Assembly (NCBI RefSeq): GCF_024347055.1
Contig: NZ_AP024896.1
Span: forward strand, 1,116,001-1,180,000
Source of the DNA: Vibrio porteresiae DSM 19223
GTDB taxonomy: Bacteria; Pseudomonadota; Gammaproteobacteria; Enterobacterales; Vibrionaceae
Length of the DNA: 64,000 nt
Direction: 5' to 3'
Part shown: piece by piece, positions 1 through 8,666 of the stretch
How positions within the stretch are numbered: position 1 is the first letter of the stretch
Layout of the letters: each line of letters starts with the position of its first letter
The notes under the pieces: generated by a model
The model's database searches: none
The model's input: the letters and a program-made list of their open reading frames with translations, nothing else
Told to the model about the DNA's origin: nothing
Translations under genes and position numbers: made by a program

Positions 1-1410
1 GGTGCGTTTGCGAGAAAAGCTTCCGATTTAGGTCAATACACGGCAATTGAAGGTTATATTCGTAGTGGAGAATACGCACAGCGCATCGCTGCCATTTCTA
101 TGCCGCTAGAGTTAAAAGCAAACTTTAATACCGTTTTAAACAGTGCCACATGGCAAGAAGTGGTAAAGATTCAAAACGCCTATCTTGCACAAAAAGACCG
201 CCTGTCTACGTTGACCGGGCCTGCGCCAGTTGAGTGGTTTAACTTAGCCACTGAACAAATTAAATTGCTTAATGGGCTGCGTAATCAGTTGCAAAAAGGG
301 ATGATGACTCTTGCACAGGAGAGAGCCTCGTCCGCGCAAACCAACAAATACACCTTAATTTCTGTCGGGGGTGTGGCCAGTTTGCTGCTGTTAGTGATGC
401 TCTTTAGCTCGATCATTGACCTTAAACAGCGCGTTGGAATTCTTAACACTAACTTATCAGCAATGGCTAAACAGCGTAATTTATCGCGGGTGTTAGACAG
501 TGATGGTCGAGATGAAACCTCTCAAGTGGCCGCCAGCGTTAACATGTTAGTCAGTAACGTGCGTTCGCTATTAGTGAATGTCATTTCTACCAATGACCAC
601 AGTAAGGAACGACTCAATAAGATTATTCAAGGTGCGGTGGATTTGGGTAAATCGAGCCAAAACACCTCAGGTAAATGTGCGAGCATTGCCGCAGCCATGA
701 CGGAGCTTTCTCAATCCAGCACAGAAATCGCCCACTCTTCTGAGCGAGCACTGGAAGAAACTAAGATCATGACCGAACAAATTTCCGCCTGTCAGACCCA
801 AAGTAGCGCTTCATTTAAAGTGGTTGAAGCGTTAGTTGATCAAATCGAGCAAACTCAAAAATGTATGTTGGAGTTAGAAAAGGATGCAGAAAGTGTCGGT
901 AAAATTGTCGATACCATTAACGCCATTTCAGAACAGACCAACCTGCTAGCGTTAAACGCAGCAATTGAAGCAGCTCGCGCTGGTGAACACGGCCGCGGTT
1001 TTGCGGTGGTATCCACTGAAGTTCGTGATTTGGCTCAGCGCAGTAAAGAAGCAACGGAGCACATCAGTGAACTGCTCGGTAACATTACTAGCAATACCAC
1101 TACTGCCGTGGACAATATGGCAAAAAGCCGTGATGCCACAGGCAAAACCTTTGAATCGGTGTCGACGGTGAACTCCAGCATCGCCGAGCTTGAGCATGTC
1201 ATTGAACAGGTAAACTCTCACATTAATAGCATTGCCAACGCGACCATAGAGCAATCAAAAGCCAGTGAAGATGTTAACCAAGACATTGATACTTTGGCGC
1301 AAATTGCCGATCAAACAGGAGAGCTTGCTACCTCGATGAACACCATAGTCAAACAATACTCAAAAGAAGTGGATCAAGTCGAAGGACAGTTAAAAGAGTT
1401 CTCTTTGTAA
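1..1410 (+). CDS. Methyl-accepting chemotaxis protein with NIT-type sensor (3' part)
   Basis: The reading frame is open from base 1, so the gene begins upstream; the ATG at 100 is internal. The visible N-terminal ~110 residues are helical and resemble the end of a nitrate/nitrite-sensing (NIT) periplasmic domain. A membrane segment follows (TLISVGGVASLLLLVMLF region, about codons 117-137), then a short linker and a long cytoplasmic coiled coil. The hairpin tip carries the family signature (SEQTNLLALNAAIEAARAGE, then RGFAVVSTEVRDLA, around codons 310-345), which contacts CheA and CheW. It would couple a small-molecule signal to flagellar steering. No C-terminal CheR-tethering pentapeptide is seen. 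The MCP assignment is firm; the NIT assignment is moderate because the domain is cut. Confidence 0.93.
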   Translation, partial: GAFARKASDLGQYTAIEGYIRSGEYAQRIAAISMPLELKANFNTVLNSATWQEVVKIQNAYLAQKDRLSTLTGPAPVEWFNLATEQIKLLNGLRNQLQKGMMTLAQERASSAQTNKYTLISVGGVASLLLLVMLFSSIIDLKQRVGILNTNLSAMAKQRNLSRVLDSDGRDETSQVAASVNMLVSNVRSLLVNVISTNDHSKERLNKIIQGAVDLGKSSQNTSGKCASIAAAMTELSQSSTEIAHSSERALEETKIMTEQISACQTQSSASFKVVEALVDQIEQTQKCMLELEKDAESVGKIVDTINAISEQTNLLALNAAIEAARAGEHGRGFAVVSTEVRDLAQRSKEATEHISELLGNITSNTTTAVDNMAKSRDATGKTFESVSTVNSSIAELEHVIEQVNSHINSIANATIEQSKASEDVNQDIDTLAQIADQTGELATSMNTIVKQYSKEVDQVEGQLKEFSL

Positions 1411-1462
1411 GACTTTTACATCACGAACCTTCTTAGCAAAGGAATCCGAACAAAAAAAATAT

Positions 1463-1486
1463 CCTCCGGCATAGCCGGAGGTTTTT
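1463..1486 (+). terminator. Hairpin plus T-run: chemoreceptor terminator or IS right-end palindrome
   Basis: An 8-bp GC-rich stem (CCTCCGGC / GCCGGAGG, loop ATA) is followed by five T on the plus strand, 53 bp after the chemoreceptor stop. It has terminator form, but it also lies where the right-end palindrome of the IS200-like element should be, so the element may have supplied it. Confidence 0.55.
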
Positions 1487-1558
1487 CATATGCGCCTATA
1501 AGGCTCTCCTACCAGCAGCGCCCTAGCAGGCGCATCGTGATCTGACATTTGCATATGA

Positions 1559-2020
1559 CTATTTCTTGCGACCCGTAAACGGGTTACCTGAATATGGGAT
1601 CGACAGTTGCTCTCCCATTTTGTCTTGATCTAATTAATGCTTGATGTAATTTTGGATCTGGCTTGTATTTTTACCGACTGTATCAACGTAATAACCCCGG
1701 CACCAAAATTCTCGATTTCGGTATTTGAACTTCAAATCCCCAAATCGCTCATAGAGCATCAAACTACTTTTACCTTTTAAATATCCCATAAAACCTGAAA
1801 CACTCAACTTCGGTGGGATTTCTAAAAGCATATGAACATGATCTTTACAGCATTCAGCCTCGAGTATATTCACGTCTTTCCATTCACATAGCTTTCGCAA
1901 GATTTCTCCAACTGCTCGACGTTTTTCACCGTAGAACACCTGCCTTCTATATTTGGGTGCGAATACTATATGATATTTACAGTTCCATCTTGTGTGAGCT
2001 AAGCTCTTCTCGTCCCCCAT
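1559..2020 (-). pseudogene. tnpA: IS200-type Y1 transposase TnpA, truncated by nonsense mutation
   Basis: The start at 2020 (MGDEKSLAHT) is preceded by a strong AAAGGGGG ribosome site. The frame has the HUH motif (H61-V-H63) and the Tyr nucleophile region ending N-Y125-I-K-H. A TAA stop at 1634-1636 interrupts it; beyond it the same frame continues for 24 residues (LDQDKMGEQLSIPYSGNPFT, then GRKK) to a natural stop at 1559-1561, giving the usual length of about 153. The stop replaces the Gln of the family YxxxQ motif (CAA to TAA is one change), so the truncated 128-residue product keeps the Tyr but loses a conserved metal-ligand residue and the C-terminal helix. It is probably inactive. No frameshift is needed to explain it. 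Confidence 0.85.
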
Positions 2021-2131
2021 ATTGGGACCCCCTTTCAATTTCTGATTAACTCTTGTAGTTGCCAGACCACAAGGTATTTCTAACAAATTGAAAGGGGTTT
2101 TATAACTGACTTATAGCTATAAGCTTAACGG

Positions 2132-2154
2132 AACCCCCAGCCAAGCTGGGGGTT
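2132..2154. repeat. IS200 left-end palindrome
   Basis: A perfect 10-bp stem (AACCCCCAGC / GCTGGGGGTT) with loop CAA lies upstream of the transposase gene. Such hairpins in this family are the single-strand recognition structures for TnpA and also block read-through transcription into the transposase. Confidence 0.65.
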
Positions 2155-2168
2155 TTCTCTGTACAAAG

Positions 2169-2195
2169 AAAAGGCACGCAATGCGTGCCTTTTTA
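2169..2195 (-). terminator. Rho-independent terminator of the atp operon
   Basis: The inverted repeat GGCACG..CGTGCC is flanked by A-run and T-run on either side, so it can act in both directions. It lies 22-48 bp beyond the atpC stop. Confidence 0.8.
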
Positions 2196-2216
2196 GTGCT
2201 CCACAACATCAAACGA

Positions 2217-2666
2217 TTAACGTTGTTTTCTTGACGTTTTACTAGCGAGTTCGACAGCACGCAACTGAGCTAACGCTTTGGTTAACTCGACTTGAGCTTG
2301 CATAAAGTTCACATCGTCCCCCGATTGACGGATGTGCTCTTCTGCCGCTTTACGTGCCGCTTCTGCGCGAGCTTTATCAATTTCGCTACCGTGAAGAGCA
2401 GTATCCGCCAACACAGTCACACTATCAGGTTGTACTTCAACTAAACCACCAGAGATATAAAGAATGTCTTCTGGTTCGTTAAGTTTGCCCGCAATACGAG
2501 CCACACCCGGTTTTATTTTACTGATCAATGGTGAGTGACCTGGGCGAATGCCCAGCTCACCGTCAGCACCGGCAATAGCTAACGCGTGCGCAGGACCAGA
2601 AAACAGCGTGCCTTCAGCGCTTACCACGTTCAGTTGAAACGTATTTTGCGTTACACCTATAGCCAT
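2217..2666 (-). CDS. atpC: F1F0 ATP synthase subunit epsilon
   Basis: This is the central-stalk subunit and an intrinsic inhibitor of ATP hydrolysis. The 149 residues have the expected two parts: an N-terminal beta-sandwich (about 8-90, with the segment ELGIRPGHSPLISKI that marks the family) and a C-terminal helical hairpin rich in Ala, Glu and Lys (about 95-140). The start at 2666 has AGGAGG six bases upstream. It is the last gene of the operon, 18 bp after atpD, and is followed by a terminator. It is slightly longer than the E. coli protein at its C-terminus (TSRKQR). Confidence 0.96.
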   Translation of the reverse strand: MAIGVTQNTFQLNVVSAEGTLFSGPAHALAIAGADGELGIRPGHSPLISKIKPGVARIAGKLNEPEDILYISGGLVEVQPDSVTVLADTALHGSEIDKARAEAARKAAEEHIRQSGDDVNFMQAQVELTKALAQLRAVELASKTSRKQR

Positions 2667-2684
2667 AATGCCTCCTGATAGTTG

Positions 2685-4070
2685 TTATAGCGTTTTCGCT
2701 TTTTCCAGAACGTCATCGATGGTGCCACAGTACAAGAAGGCTTGTTCTGGGATTTCATCGTATTGACCGTCTAGCAAAGCTTTGAACCCAGAAATGGTAT
2801 CTTTCAACGATACGAATTTACCAGGTTGTCCAGTAAACACTTCCGCTACGTGGTAAGGCTGAGTAAGGAAACGTTCTACTTTACGAGCGCGAGACACCAA
2901 ACGTTTATCTTCTTCAGACAACTCATCCATACCTAGGATAGCGATGATGTCTTTCAACTCTTTGTAACGTTGCAGAGTCATTTGAACGCGTTGTGCTACA
3001 TCGTAGTGTTCTTGACCAACCACTTGAGGGTCAAGTTGACGAGATGTTGAGTCCAATGGGTCAACTGCTGGGTACAAACCTAGTGCTGCGATGTTACGAG
3101 ACAATACAATGGTCGCGTCCAAGTGAGCAAAGGTGGTTGCTGGTGAAGGGTCAGTCAAGTCATCGGCTGGTACGTATACCGCTTGGATAGAAGTGATTGA
3201 ACCTTTATTGGTTGAGGTAATACGTTCTTGTAATACACCCATCTCTTCAGCCAGTGTTGGTTGGTAACCTACCGCTGATGGCATACGACCAAGCAGTGCT
3301 GATACTTCAGTCCCTGCCAAGGTGTAACGATAAATGTTATCCACGAATAACAGTACGTCACGACCTTCATCACGGAAACGTTCTGCGATAGTCAAACCAG
3401 TCAACGCAACACGTAGACGGTTGCCCGGTGGCTCGTTCATCTGACCGTAAACCATGGCTACTTTATCCAGTACGCCGGCTTCTTTCATTTCGTAGTAGAA
3501 GTCGTTACCTTCACGAGTACGTTCACCCACACCTGTAAATACAGATAGACCTGAGTGCGCTTTCGCGATGTTGTTGATAAGTTCCATCATGTTAACGGTT
3601 TTACCAACACCCGCACCACCAAACAGACCGATTTTACCACCCTTAGCGAATGGACAAATCAAGTCGATAACTTTGATACCTGTTTCAAGTAGCTCAGTGG
3701 CGTTGGACTGTTCTTCGTAGCTTGGCGCTTCACGGTGAATGCCGTATTTCACTTCTTCACCGATAGGACCACATTCATCAATCGGTTCACCTAGTACGTT
3801 CATGATACGACCTAGGGTTTGCACACCAACTGGAACTTCGATAGGACCGCCAGTGGTTTCACATTGAATGCCACGTTTTAGGCCGTCGGATGTACCCATT
3901 GCGATACAACGAACGACACCGCCGCCCAGTTGTTGCTGAACTTCCAGCATTAACGATGAGTTTTCACCGCTGAGAACTTTCAGCGCATCATAAACGCGTG
4001 GACCTTGGTTCTGTGCGAACTCAACGTCGACAACCGCGCCAATGACTTTGACGATTTTGCCAATACTCAT
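2685..4070 (-). CDS. atpD: F1F0 ATP synthase subunit beta (catalytic)
   Basis: The catalytic subunit of F1 makes ATP from ADP and phosphate at the alpha/beta interface. The 461 residues match the usual length. The Walker A loop is GGAGVGKT at 151-158, the catalytic Glu lies in VGERTREG (about E183), and the Walker B strand with the following DNIYRYTLAGTEVSALLGRM block and the DELSEED motif are all intact. The start at 4070 follows a GAGG site. It lies between atpG and atpC in canonical order. No disrupted residue was seen, so this copy should be catalytically competent. Confidence 0.98.
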   Translation of the reverse strand: MSIGKIVKVIGAVVDVEFAQNQGPRVYDALKVLSGENSSLMLEVQQQLGGGVVRCIAMGTSDGLKRGIQCETTGGPIEVPVGVQTLGRIMNVLGEPIDECGPIGEEVKYGIHREAPSYEEQSNATELLETGIKVIDLICPFAKGGKIGLFGGAGVGKTVNMMELINNIAKAHSGLSVFTGVGERTREGNDFYYEMKEAGVLDKVAMVYGQMNEPPGNRLRVALTGLTIAERFRDEGRDVLLFVDNIYRYTLAGTEVSALLGRMPSAVGYQPTLAEEMGVLQERITSTNKGSITSIQAVYVPADDLTDPSPATTFAHLDATIVLSRNIAALGLYPAVDPLDSTSRQLDPQVVGQEHYDVAQRVQMTLQRYKELKDIIAILGMDELSEEDKRLVSRARKVERFLTQPYHVAEVFTGQPGKFVSLKDTISGFKALLDGQYDEIPEQAFLYCGTIDDVLEKAKTL

Positions 4071-4094
4071 AATAAAAACCTCAAATTTCTCTCT

Positions 4095-4955
4095 CTAAAC
4101 CGCAGCAGCACCGGAAATGATTTCCGTTAATTCATTGGTGATGGCCGATTGACGCGCTTTGTTAAACGCCAATTGCAGATCATCAATCAACTGACCCGCA
4201 TTATCGGTCGCTGATTGCATCGCCATCATACGTGCCGCTTGTTCACAAGCGATGGTCTCAACCACACCCTGATACACCAGTGATTCAACGTAACGGTGAA
4301 TCAGATGGTTGAGTATGTCTTGAGGAGACTGCTCGTAGATATAATCCCAACGAGCCTCTTGATTGCGTTCAATGTCTTCTTTAGGGAACGGCAACATCTG
4401 TAATACTCGTGGTTTTTGCACCATGGTGTTTACAAATTGGTTGAACACCAAATACAGGCGGTCAATATTGCCCTGGGAGTAATGCTCTAGCATGGCGTTC
4501 ACCGTACCGAGCAAATCTTCCAGTTTCGGTGTATCACCAAGACCTGAAGTCTGAGCAATCACCTTCCCCATTGATTGGAAAAAGCCAATGGCTTTCGAAC
4601 CAATCAATGTCGTATCCACTTCCACACCTTTTTGTTGCCACTCTTGCATGTCGTTAAGAACACGTTTGAACAGGTTAGAGTTCAAACCGCCACACAAACC
4701 ACGGTCAGAAGAGATGATGATGTAAGCCACACGCTTAATCTCTCTCTCCTGAAGGAATGGGTGGGTGTATTCCAACGTCCCAGCCGATACGTGACTGATT
4801 ACCTTACGCATGTTTTTTGCGTAAGGGCGCGATGCTTCCATGTTTTGTTGCACTTTCCGCATTTTACTTGCGGCCACCATCTGCATCGCGCTGGTGATTT
4901 TTTGGGTACTCTGAACACTAGCAATCTTGGTGCGAATCTCTTTCGAATTTGCCAT
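4095..4955 (-). CDS. atpG: F1F0 ATP synthase subunit gamma (rotor shaft)
   Basis: This is the rotor subunit whose coiled coil turns inside the alpha3beta3 hexamer. At 286 residues it has the usual length. The N-terminal helix (KEIRTKIASVQSTQKITSAM) and the C-terminal helix (QSATDNAGQLIDDLQLAFNK, ending near TELTEIISGAAAV) are the two conserved strands of the coiled coil, with a Rossmann-like middle containing SSDRGLCGGLN. The start at 4955 has TAGGAGG upstream. It sits 30 bp after atpA and 24 bp before atpD. Confidence 0.97.
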   Translation of the reverse strand: MANSKEIRTKIASVQSTQKITSAMQMVAASKMRKVQQNMEASRPYAKNMRKVISHVSAGTLEYTHPFLQEREIKRVAYIIISSDRGLCGGLNSNLFKRVLNDMQEWQQKGVEVDTTLIGSKAIGFFQSMGKVIAQTSGLGDTPKLEDLLGTVNAMLEHYSQGNIDRLYLVFNQFVNTMVQKPRVLQMLPFPKEDIERNQEARWDYIYEQSPQDILNHLIHRYVESLVYQGVVETIACEQAARMMAMQSATDNAGQLIDDLQLAFNKARQSAITNELTEIISGAAAV

Positions 4956-4985
4956 AAAGGCCTCCTACTTAGTCACGCTTAACCG

Positions 4986-6521
4986 TTATTGCAGTGCAGT
5001 GAACGATTCCATCAAACTAAACAACTGTTTCTCTTCGTCGTCACCGTAAGCACCAGTTTCATCGATGTGTTTCATCAAATCAGCGTGGTTTTGGTGAGCG
5101 TAAGCCAGTAGGTCTTCTTCGAATTTAGACACATTGGCCAATTCGATGTTGTTTAAGAAGCCTTTTTCTGCTGAGAAAATTACCAGTGCCTGTTCAGCGA
5201 CGGTCATTGGTGAGTACTGTTTCTGTTTCATCAGTTCAGTCACTTTTTCACCGTGGTCTAACTGACGACGAGTTGCTTCGTCTAGGTCAGACGAGAACTG
5301 AGCGAATGCCGCCAATTCACGGTACTGAGCCAATGCAGTACGAATACCACCAGAGAGCTTTTTCATGATCTTAGTTTGAGCAGCACCACCTACACGAGAT
5401 ACTGAGATACCTGGGTCAACTGCTGGACGTAGGCCTGAGTTGAACAGTTCAGTTTGTAGGAAGATCTGACCATCGGTGATCGAAATTACGTTAGTAGGTA
5501 CGAAGGCAGATACGTCACCCGCTTGTGTTTCGATGATTGGCAATGCAGTCAAAGAACCAGTTTTGCCTTTCACTTCACCGTTCGTCATACGCTCAACGTA
5601 TTCTGCGTTAACACGCGCTGCACGTTCTAGCAAACGAGAGTGCAAGTAGAATACGTCGCCAGGGAATGCTTCACGACCTGGTGGGCGTTTTAGTAGCAAT
5701 GAGATTTGACGGTAAGCAACCGCTTGTTTTGACAAATCATCGTACACGATAAGTGCATCTTCACCGCGGTCACGGAAGTACTCACCCATGGTACAACCAG
5801 AGTAAGGTGCTAAGTATTGTAGTGCTGCCGCTTCAGAAGCTGATGCCACAACCACGATGGTGTTGGATAGCGCATCATGCTCTTCAAGTTTGCGTACTAC
5901 GTTAGCGATAGTGGACGCTTTTTGGCCAATCGCAACGTAAATACATTTAACGCCGAGCGATTTTTGGTTGATGATCGCATCGATCGCCATCGCAGTTTTA
6001 CCCGTTTGACGGTCGCCGATGATCAATTCACGTTGGCCACGGCCAATTGGAATCATCGCATCAACGGATTTGTAACCCGTTTGGATTGGTTGGTCTACCG
6101 ATTTACGTTCGATAACACCAGGGGCAATCACTTCAACAGGGTTGAAGACTTTAGCTTTAATTGGACCTTTACCATCGATAGGTTGACCTAGTGTGTTTAC
6201 TACACGGCCAAGCAACTCATTACCGACTGGCACTTCCAAGATACGACCTGTCCCTTTGACTTTCATACCTTCAGAAAGGTCAGCATATGGCCCCATAACT
6301 ACCGCACCAACAGAGTGGCGTTCTAGGTTCAACGCCAAGGCAAAGCGGTTGCCAGGGAGTTCGATCATCTCACCTTGCATGACATCTGCAAGACCATGAA
6401 TAGTGATGATCCCGTCGCTTACAGAGACAATCGTACCTTCGTTTTTCGCTTCAGAAGCCAGTTCGAAGCTAACGATACGCTCTCTGATTAATTCACTGAT
6501 TTCGTTTGAATTTAATTGCAT
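4986..6521 (-). CDS. atpA: F1F0 ATP synthase subunit alpha
   Basis: This is the regulatory nucleotide-binding subunit of F1. It has 511 residues (E. coli 513). The P-loop GDRQTGKT is at 169-176, the block YDDLSKQAVAYRQISLLLKR is intact, and the arginine finger lies in SVSRVGGAAQ (about residue 373). The start at 6521 follows a GGGG site and is 12 bp downstream of the atpH stop, consistent with tight coupling in one transcript. Confidence 0.98.
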   Translation of the reverse strand: MQLNSNEISELIRERIVSFELASEAKNEGTIVSVSDGIITIHGLADVMQGEMIELPGNRFALALNLERHSVGAVVMGPYADLSEGMKVKGTGRILEVPVGNELLGRVVNTLGQPIDGKGPIKAKVFNPVEVIAPGVIERKSVDQPIQTGYKSVDAMIPIGRGQRELIIGDRQTGKTAMAIDAIINQKSLGVKCIYVAIGQKASTIANVVRKLEEHDALSNTIVVVASASEAAALQYLAPYSGCTMGEYFRDRGEDALIVYDDLSKQAVAYRQISLLLKRPPGREAFPGDVFYLHSRLLERAARVNAEYVERMTNGEVKGKTGSLTALPIIETQAGDVSAFVPTNVISITDGQIFLQTELFNSGLRPAVDPGISVSRVGGAAQTKIMKKLSGGIRTALAQYRELAAFAQFSSDLDEATRRQLDHGEKVTELMKQKQYSPMTVAEQALVIFSAEKGFLNNIELANVSKFEEDLLAYAHQNHADLMKHIDETGAYGDDEEKQLFSLMESFTALQ

Positions 6522-6533
6522 TTCTTTACCCCA

Positions 6534-7076
6534 TTACGCATGTAGGTTGGTCGAGAGGCGGCCGATATTCGAGATGACACTGCCATCAAAGACCATTTGA
6601 TCGGCTTTAATCACCACACCACCTACTAGGGATGGATCAATCTGTTGTTCCAGTGTGATGGATTTACCAAATTTGGCACTCAACGCATTCGTTATCTGTG
6701 CCAGTTGCTCGTCGTCAAGCAATTCAGAAACACACACTGTCACCTGCATGGTTTTCTCGTGTTCCGCTTTTAATTCACGAAACTGAGCGAGCACTTCGGC
6801 CAACGCTTTCAAGCGTCGGTTCTCAGCCATAATTTTTAGAAAGTTCTGGAAGAACTCATCGAACCATTCACCCCCTGCGTGCAGCAGTAAGTCCAAAATG
6901 GTCTCTTCTGATCCTTCCCCATCGAGTGAATCGACAGCGTCGGCAACGATAGGTTGCTCCAGAATCATTCCTAAAATGTCGAGCATCTGCTGCCATTGTT
7001 CTAACGCTTGATTGTCTCTTGCGTAGTCAAAAGCGGCTTTTGCATAAGGTTGAGCGATTTCTGTCACTTCAGACAT
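6534..7076 (-). CDS. atpH: F1F0 ATP synthase subunit delta (peripheral stalk)
   Basis: This subunit links the F0 b-dimer stalk to the top of F1. The 180 residues show an N-terminal helical domain (AQPYAKAAFDYARDNQALEQW) and the C-terminal OSCP signature (about 150-180: PSLVGGVVIKADQMVFDGSV, then ISNIGRLS). The region 45-65 (VADAVDSLDGEGSEETILDL) is more acidic than the E. coli protein. AAGGAGG precedes the ATG. It is the fifth gene of the operon, between atpF and atpA. Confidence 0.95.
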   Translation of the reverse strand: MSEVTEIAQPYAKAAFDYARDNQALEQWQQMLDILGMILEQPIVADAVDSLDGEGSEETILDLLLHAGGEWFDEFFQNFLKIMAENRRLKALAEVLAQFRELKAEHEKTMQVTVCVSELLDDEQLAQITNALSAKFGKSITLEQQIDPSLVGGVVIKADQMVFDGSVISNIGRLSTNLHA

Positions 7077-7085
7077 ACGCCCTCC

Positions 7086-7556
7086 TTACAGTTCTTTGAT
7101 GAATCGATTGACTAGATCACGATTCGCTTCGCTGTCGAGATTACGGCTAATCAGTTTGCTTGCACTTTCAATCACCAGATCGGCCATCTCAGCTTGCAGT
7201 TCCTGACGTAGGCGGTTACGTTCAGTTTCGATTTCCGCTCTGCCTTCCGCAATAATGCGGTCCTTCTCTTTGTTGGCCAGCTCTACCGCTTCTTCAATCA
7301 TCACTTCTTGGCGTTGTTTGCCTTGAGCAACGATGGATTGCGCTTTTTCACGAGCTTCTGCAACCAAGGCGGCGCCGTTTGCTTTTGCTAGTTCCAGCTC
7401 TTTTGCAGCATCATCTGCATGTTCTAGACCTTTAGCGATTTCTGCGCGGCGTTCATCCAACAGTTTGACGAGTGGTGGCCATACGTATCTCATGCATAGC
7501 CATGCGAAAATCACAAAGGAGATCACTTGGCCTAGCATTGTTGCATTAATGTTCAT
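7086..7556 (-). CDS. atpF: F1F0 ATP synthase subunit b (peripheral stalk)
   Basis: This F0 stator subunit has one N-terminal membrane helix (about 5-25, MLGQVISFVIFAWLCMRYVW) followed by a long charged, Ala/Glu/Lys-rich coiled coil to residue 156. The motif VWPPL just after the membrane segment is typical. Length equals that of E. coli b (156). A GAGGG site precedes the ATG. It lies between the c-ring gene atpE and atpH. Confidence 0.96.
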   Translation of the reverse strand: MNINATMLGQVISFVIFAWLCMRYVWPPLVKLLDERRAEIAKGLEHADDAAKELELAKANGAALVAEAREKAQSIVAQGKQRQEVMIEEAVELANKEKDRIIAEGRAEIETERNRLRQELQAEMADLVIESASKLISRNLDSEANRDLVNRFIKEL

Positions 7557-7600
7557 AGCACCCTCACATCTATAACGTTATTAGTTTCGGTTAGTTTGAA

Positions 7601-7837
7601 TTACGCTACAGCGAAGATGATGTACAAACCGATACCAACACCGATCATAGGAACCGCGTCGACTAGACCCATCATGATGAAGAACTGAGTACGAAGCATT
7701 GGGGTCAAGTCAGGTTGACGCGCTACACCTTCCAGATATTTACCTGCCAGGTTACCGATACCAGATGCAGCACCTGCTGCACCTAAACCAATCAGTAGTG
7801 CACCGGCTACATAGAGAACTGCGCTAACGATATCCAT
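7601..7837 (-). CDS. atpE: F1F0 ATP synthase subunit c (proton-type c-ring)
   Basis: This 78-residue hairpin of two membrane helices joined by the polar loop ARQPDL (39-44) forms the rotor ring. The ion-carrying carboxylate is D60 in MGLVDAVPM. Helix 1 reads GAASGIGNLAGK; the position that carries the key Gln in sodium-dependent c subunits (as in Ilyobacter) is Ile27 here, and the sequence closely follows E. coli c. I therefore infer proton, not sodium, coupling. The AGGAG ribosome site is strong, as expected for a subunit needed in high copy. Confidence 0.97.
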   Translation of the reverse strand: MDIVSAVLYVAGALLIGLGAAGAASGIGNLAGKYLEGVARQPDLTPMLRTQFFIMMGLVDAVPMIGVGIGLYIIFAVA

Positions 7838-7895
7838 AACAACTCCTAGAATTGAATCAAAGATTGAATAAGTAATTAAAAAACAAATGAATAAA

Positions 7896-8666
7896 TTAAT
7901 GGCTTTCTTCTTTGGCCATTGCTAAATAAACGATGGTCAATACCATGAAAATAAAGGCCTGAAGAACAACAATTAATATATGGAATAGAGCCCATGGCAC
8001 ACTAAGTAGCCATTGAATCCACCAAGGCATTAATGCAATCAGAATGAAGATCATTTCACCTGCGTACATATTGCCAAACAATCGCAAACCTAAAGAAATT
8101 GGTTTGGATATCAAAGTTACCATTTCCAAAACAAAGTTAACTGGGTACAACACTGGTGAAGTAAATGGCTGAGTTGTTAACTCTTTGATAAATCCTGATA
8201 GACCTTTACTTTTTAATGTATATCCAATAACCAGAACAAATACACATAACGCCATAGACATAGTGATATTTACGTCTGCTGATGGTAGTGCACGGAAATG
8301 ACCAATCCCCATTGCTTGAGTTAATTGAGGAATCAAATCTACCGGCAACAAGTCGATAGCATTCATCAATAAAACCCACACGAAAATAGTCAATGCCAGT
8401 GGACCAATTAAACGGTCGCGCGACTGAAATATTTCGCTGCAAAGGTTTTCGACAAACTCAAATATTAACTCAATAAGACACTGAAAACGGCTTGGTACTC
8501 CTTTCGTGCTTTTACTAATTGCATAGCGAAACGAAAGTATAAATACGAGACCTAATAACCAAACCATAAACATGGAGTCGATATTGATTCCTAACCATCC
8601 CTCACCTGAGGTAAGAAAGGTTAGGTGGTGCTCAATATACTCATGAGCGGTTTCCACTTTTGCCAT
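7896..8666 (-). CDS. atpB: F1F0 ATP synthase subunit a (ion channel)
   Basis: This membrane subunit forms the two half-channels against the c-ring. The 256 residues (E. coli 271) span five or six helices. The essential Arg is R195 in SLGLRLFGNMYAGE, and the C-terminal helix retains LQAFIFMVLTIVYLAMA. The start abuts the atpI stop directly (TAGATG), indicating coupled translation. It is the second gene of the operon. Confidence 0.97.
   Translation of the reverse strand: MAKVETAHEYIEHHLTFLTSGEGWLGINIDSMFMVWLLGLVFILSFRYAISKSTKGVPSRFQCLIELIFEFVENLCSEIFQSRDRLIGPLALTIFVWVLLMNAIDLLPVDLIPQLTQAMGIGHFRALPSADVNITMSMALCVFVLVIGYTLKSKGLSGFIKELTTQPFTSPVLYPVNFVLEMVTLISKPISLGLRLFGNMYAGEMIFILIALMPWWIQWLLSVPWALFHILIVVLQAFIFMVLTIVYLAMAKEESH

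Larger units (their letters stand above)
1455..2160 (-). mobile_element. IS200/IS605-family insertion sequence (IS200 type), about 0.7 kb
   Basis: A single Y1/HUH transposase gene lies between two hairpins. The element-left hairpin is at 2132-2154 (AACCCCCAGC, loop CAA, GCTGGGGGTT) and the element-right hairpin is near 1463-1481 (CCTCCGGC, loop ATA, GCCGGAGG). IS200-type elements are about 700 bp, carry subterminal palindromes rather than terminal inverted repeats, and make no target duplication, which fits. The ends are approximate because I cannot compare with an empty site. It sits in the gap between the chemoreceptor gene and the ATP synthase operon and interrupts neither. Confidence 0.8.

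Noticed and set aside
7601..7837. Sodium-driven ATP synthase
   Set aside because: The c subunit has Ile at the position of the key sodium-binding Gln and follows the E. coli proton-type sequence.
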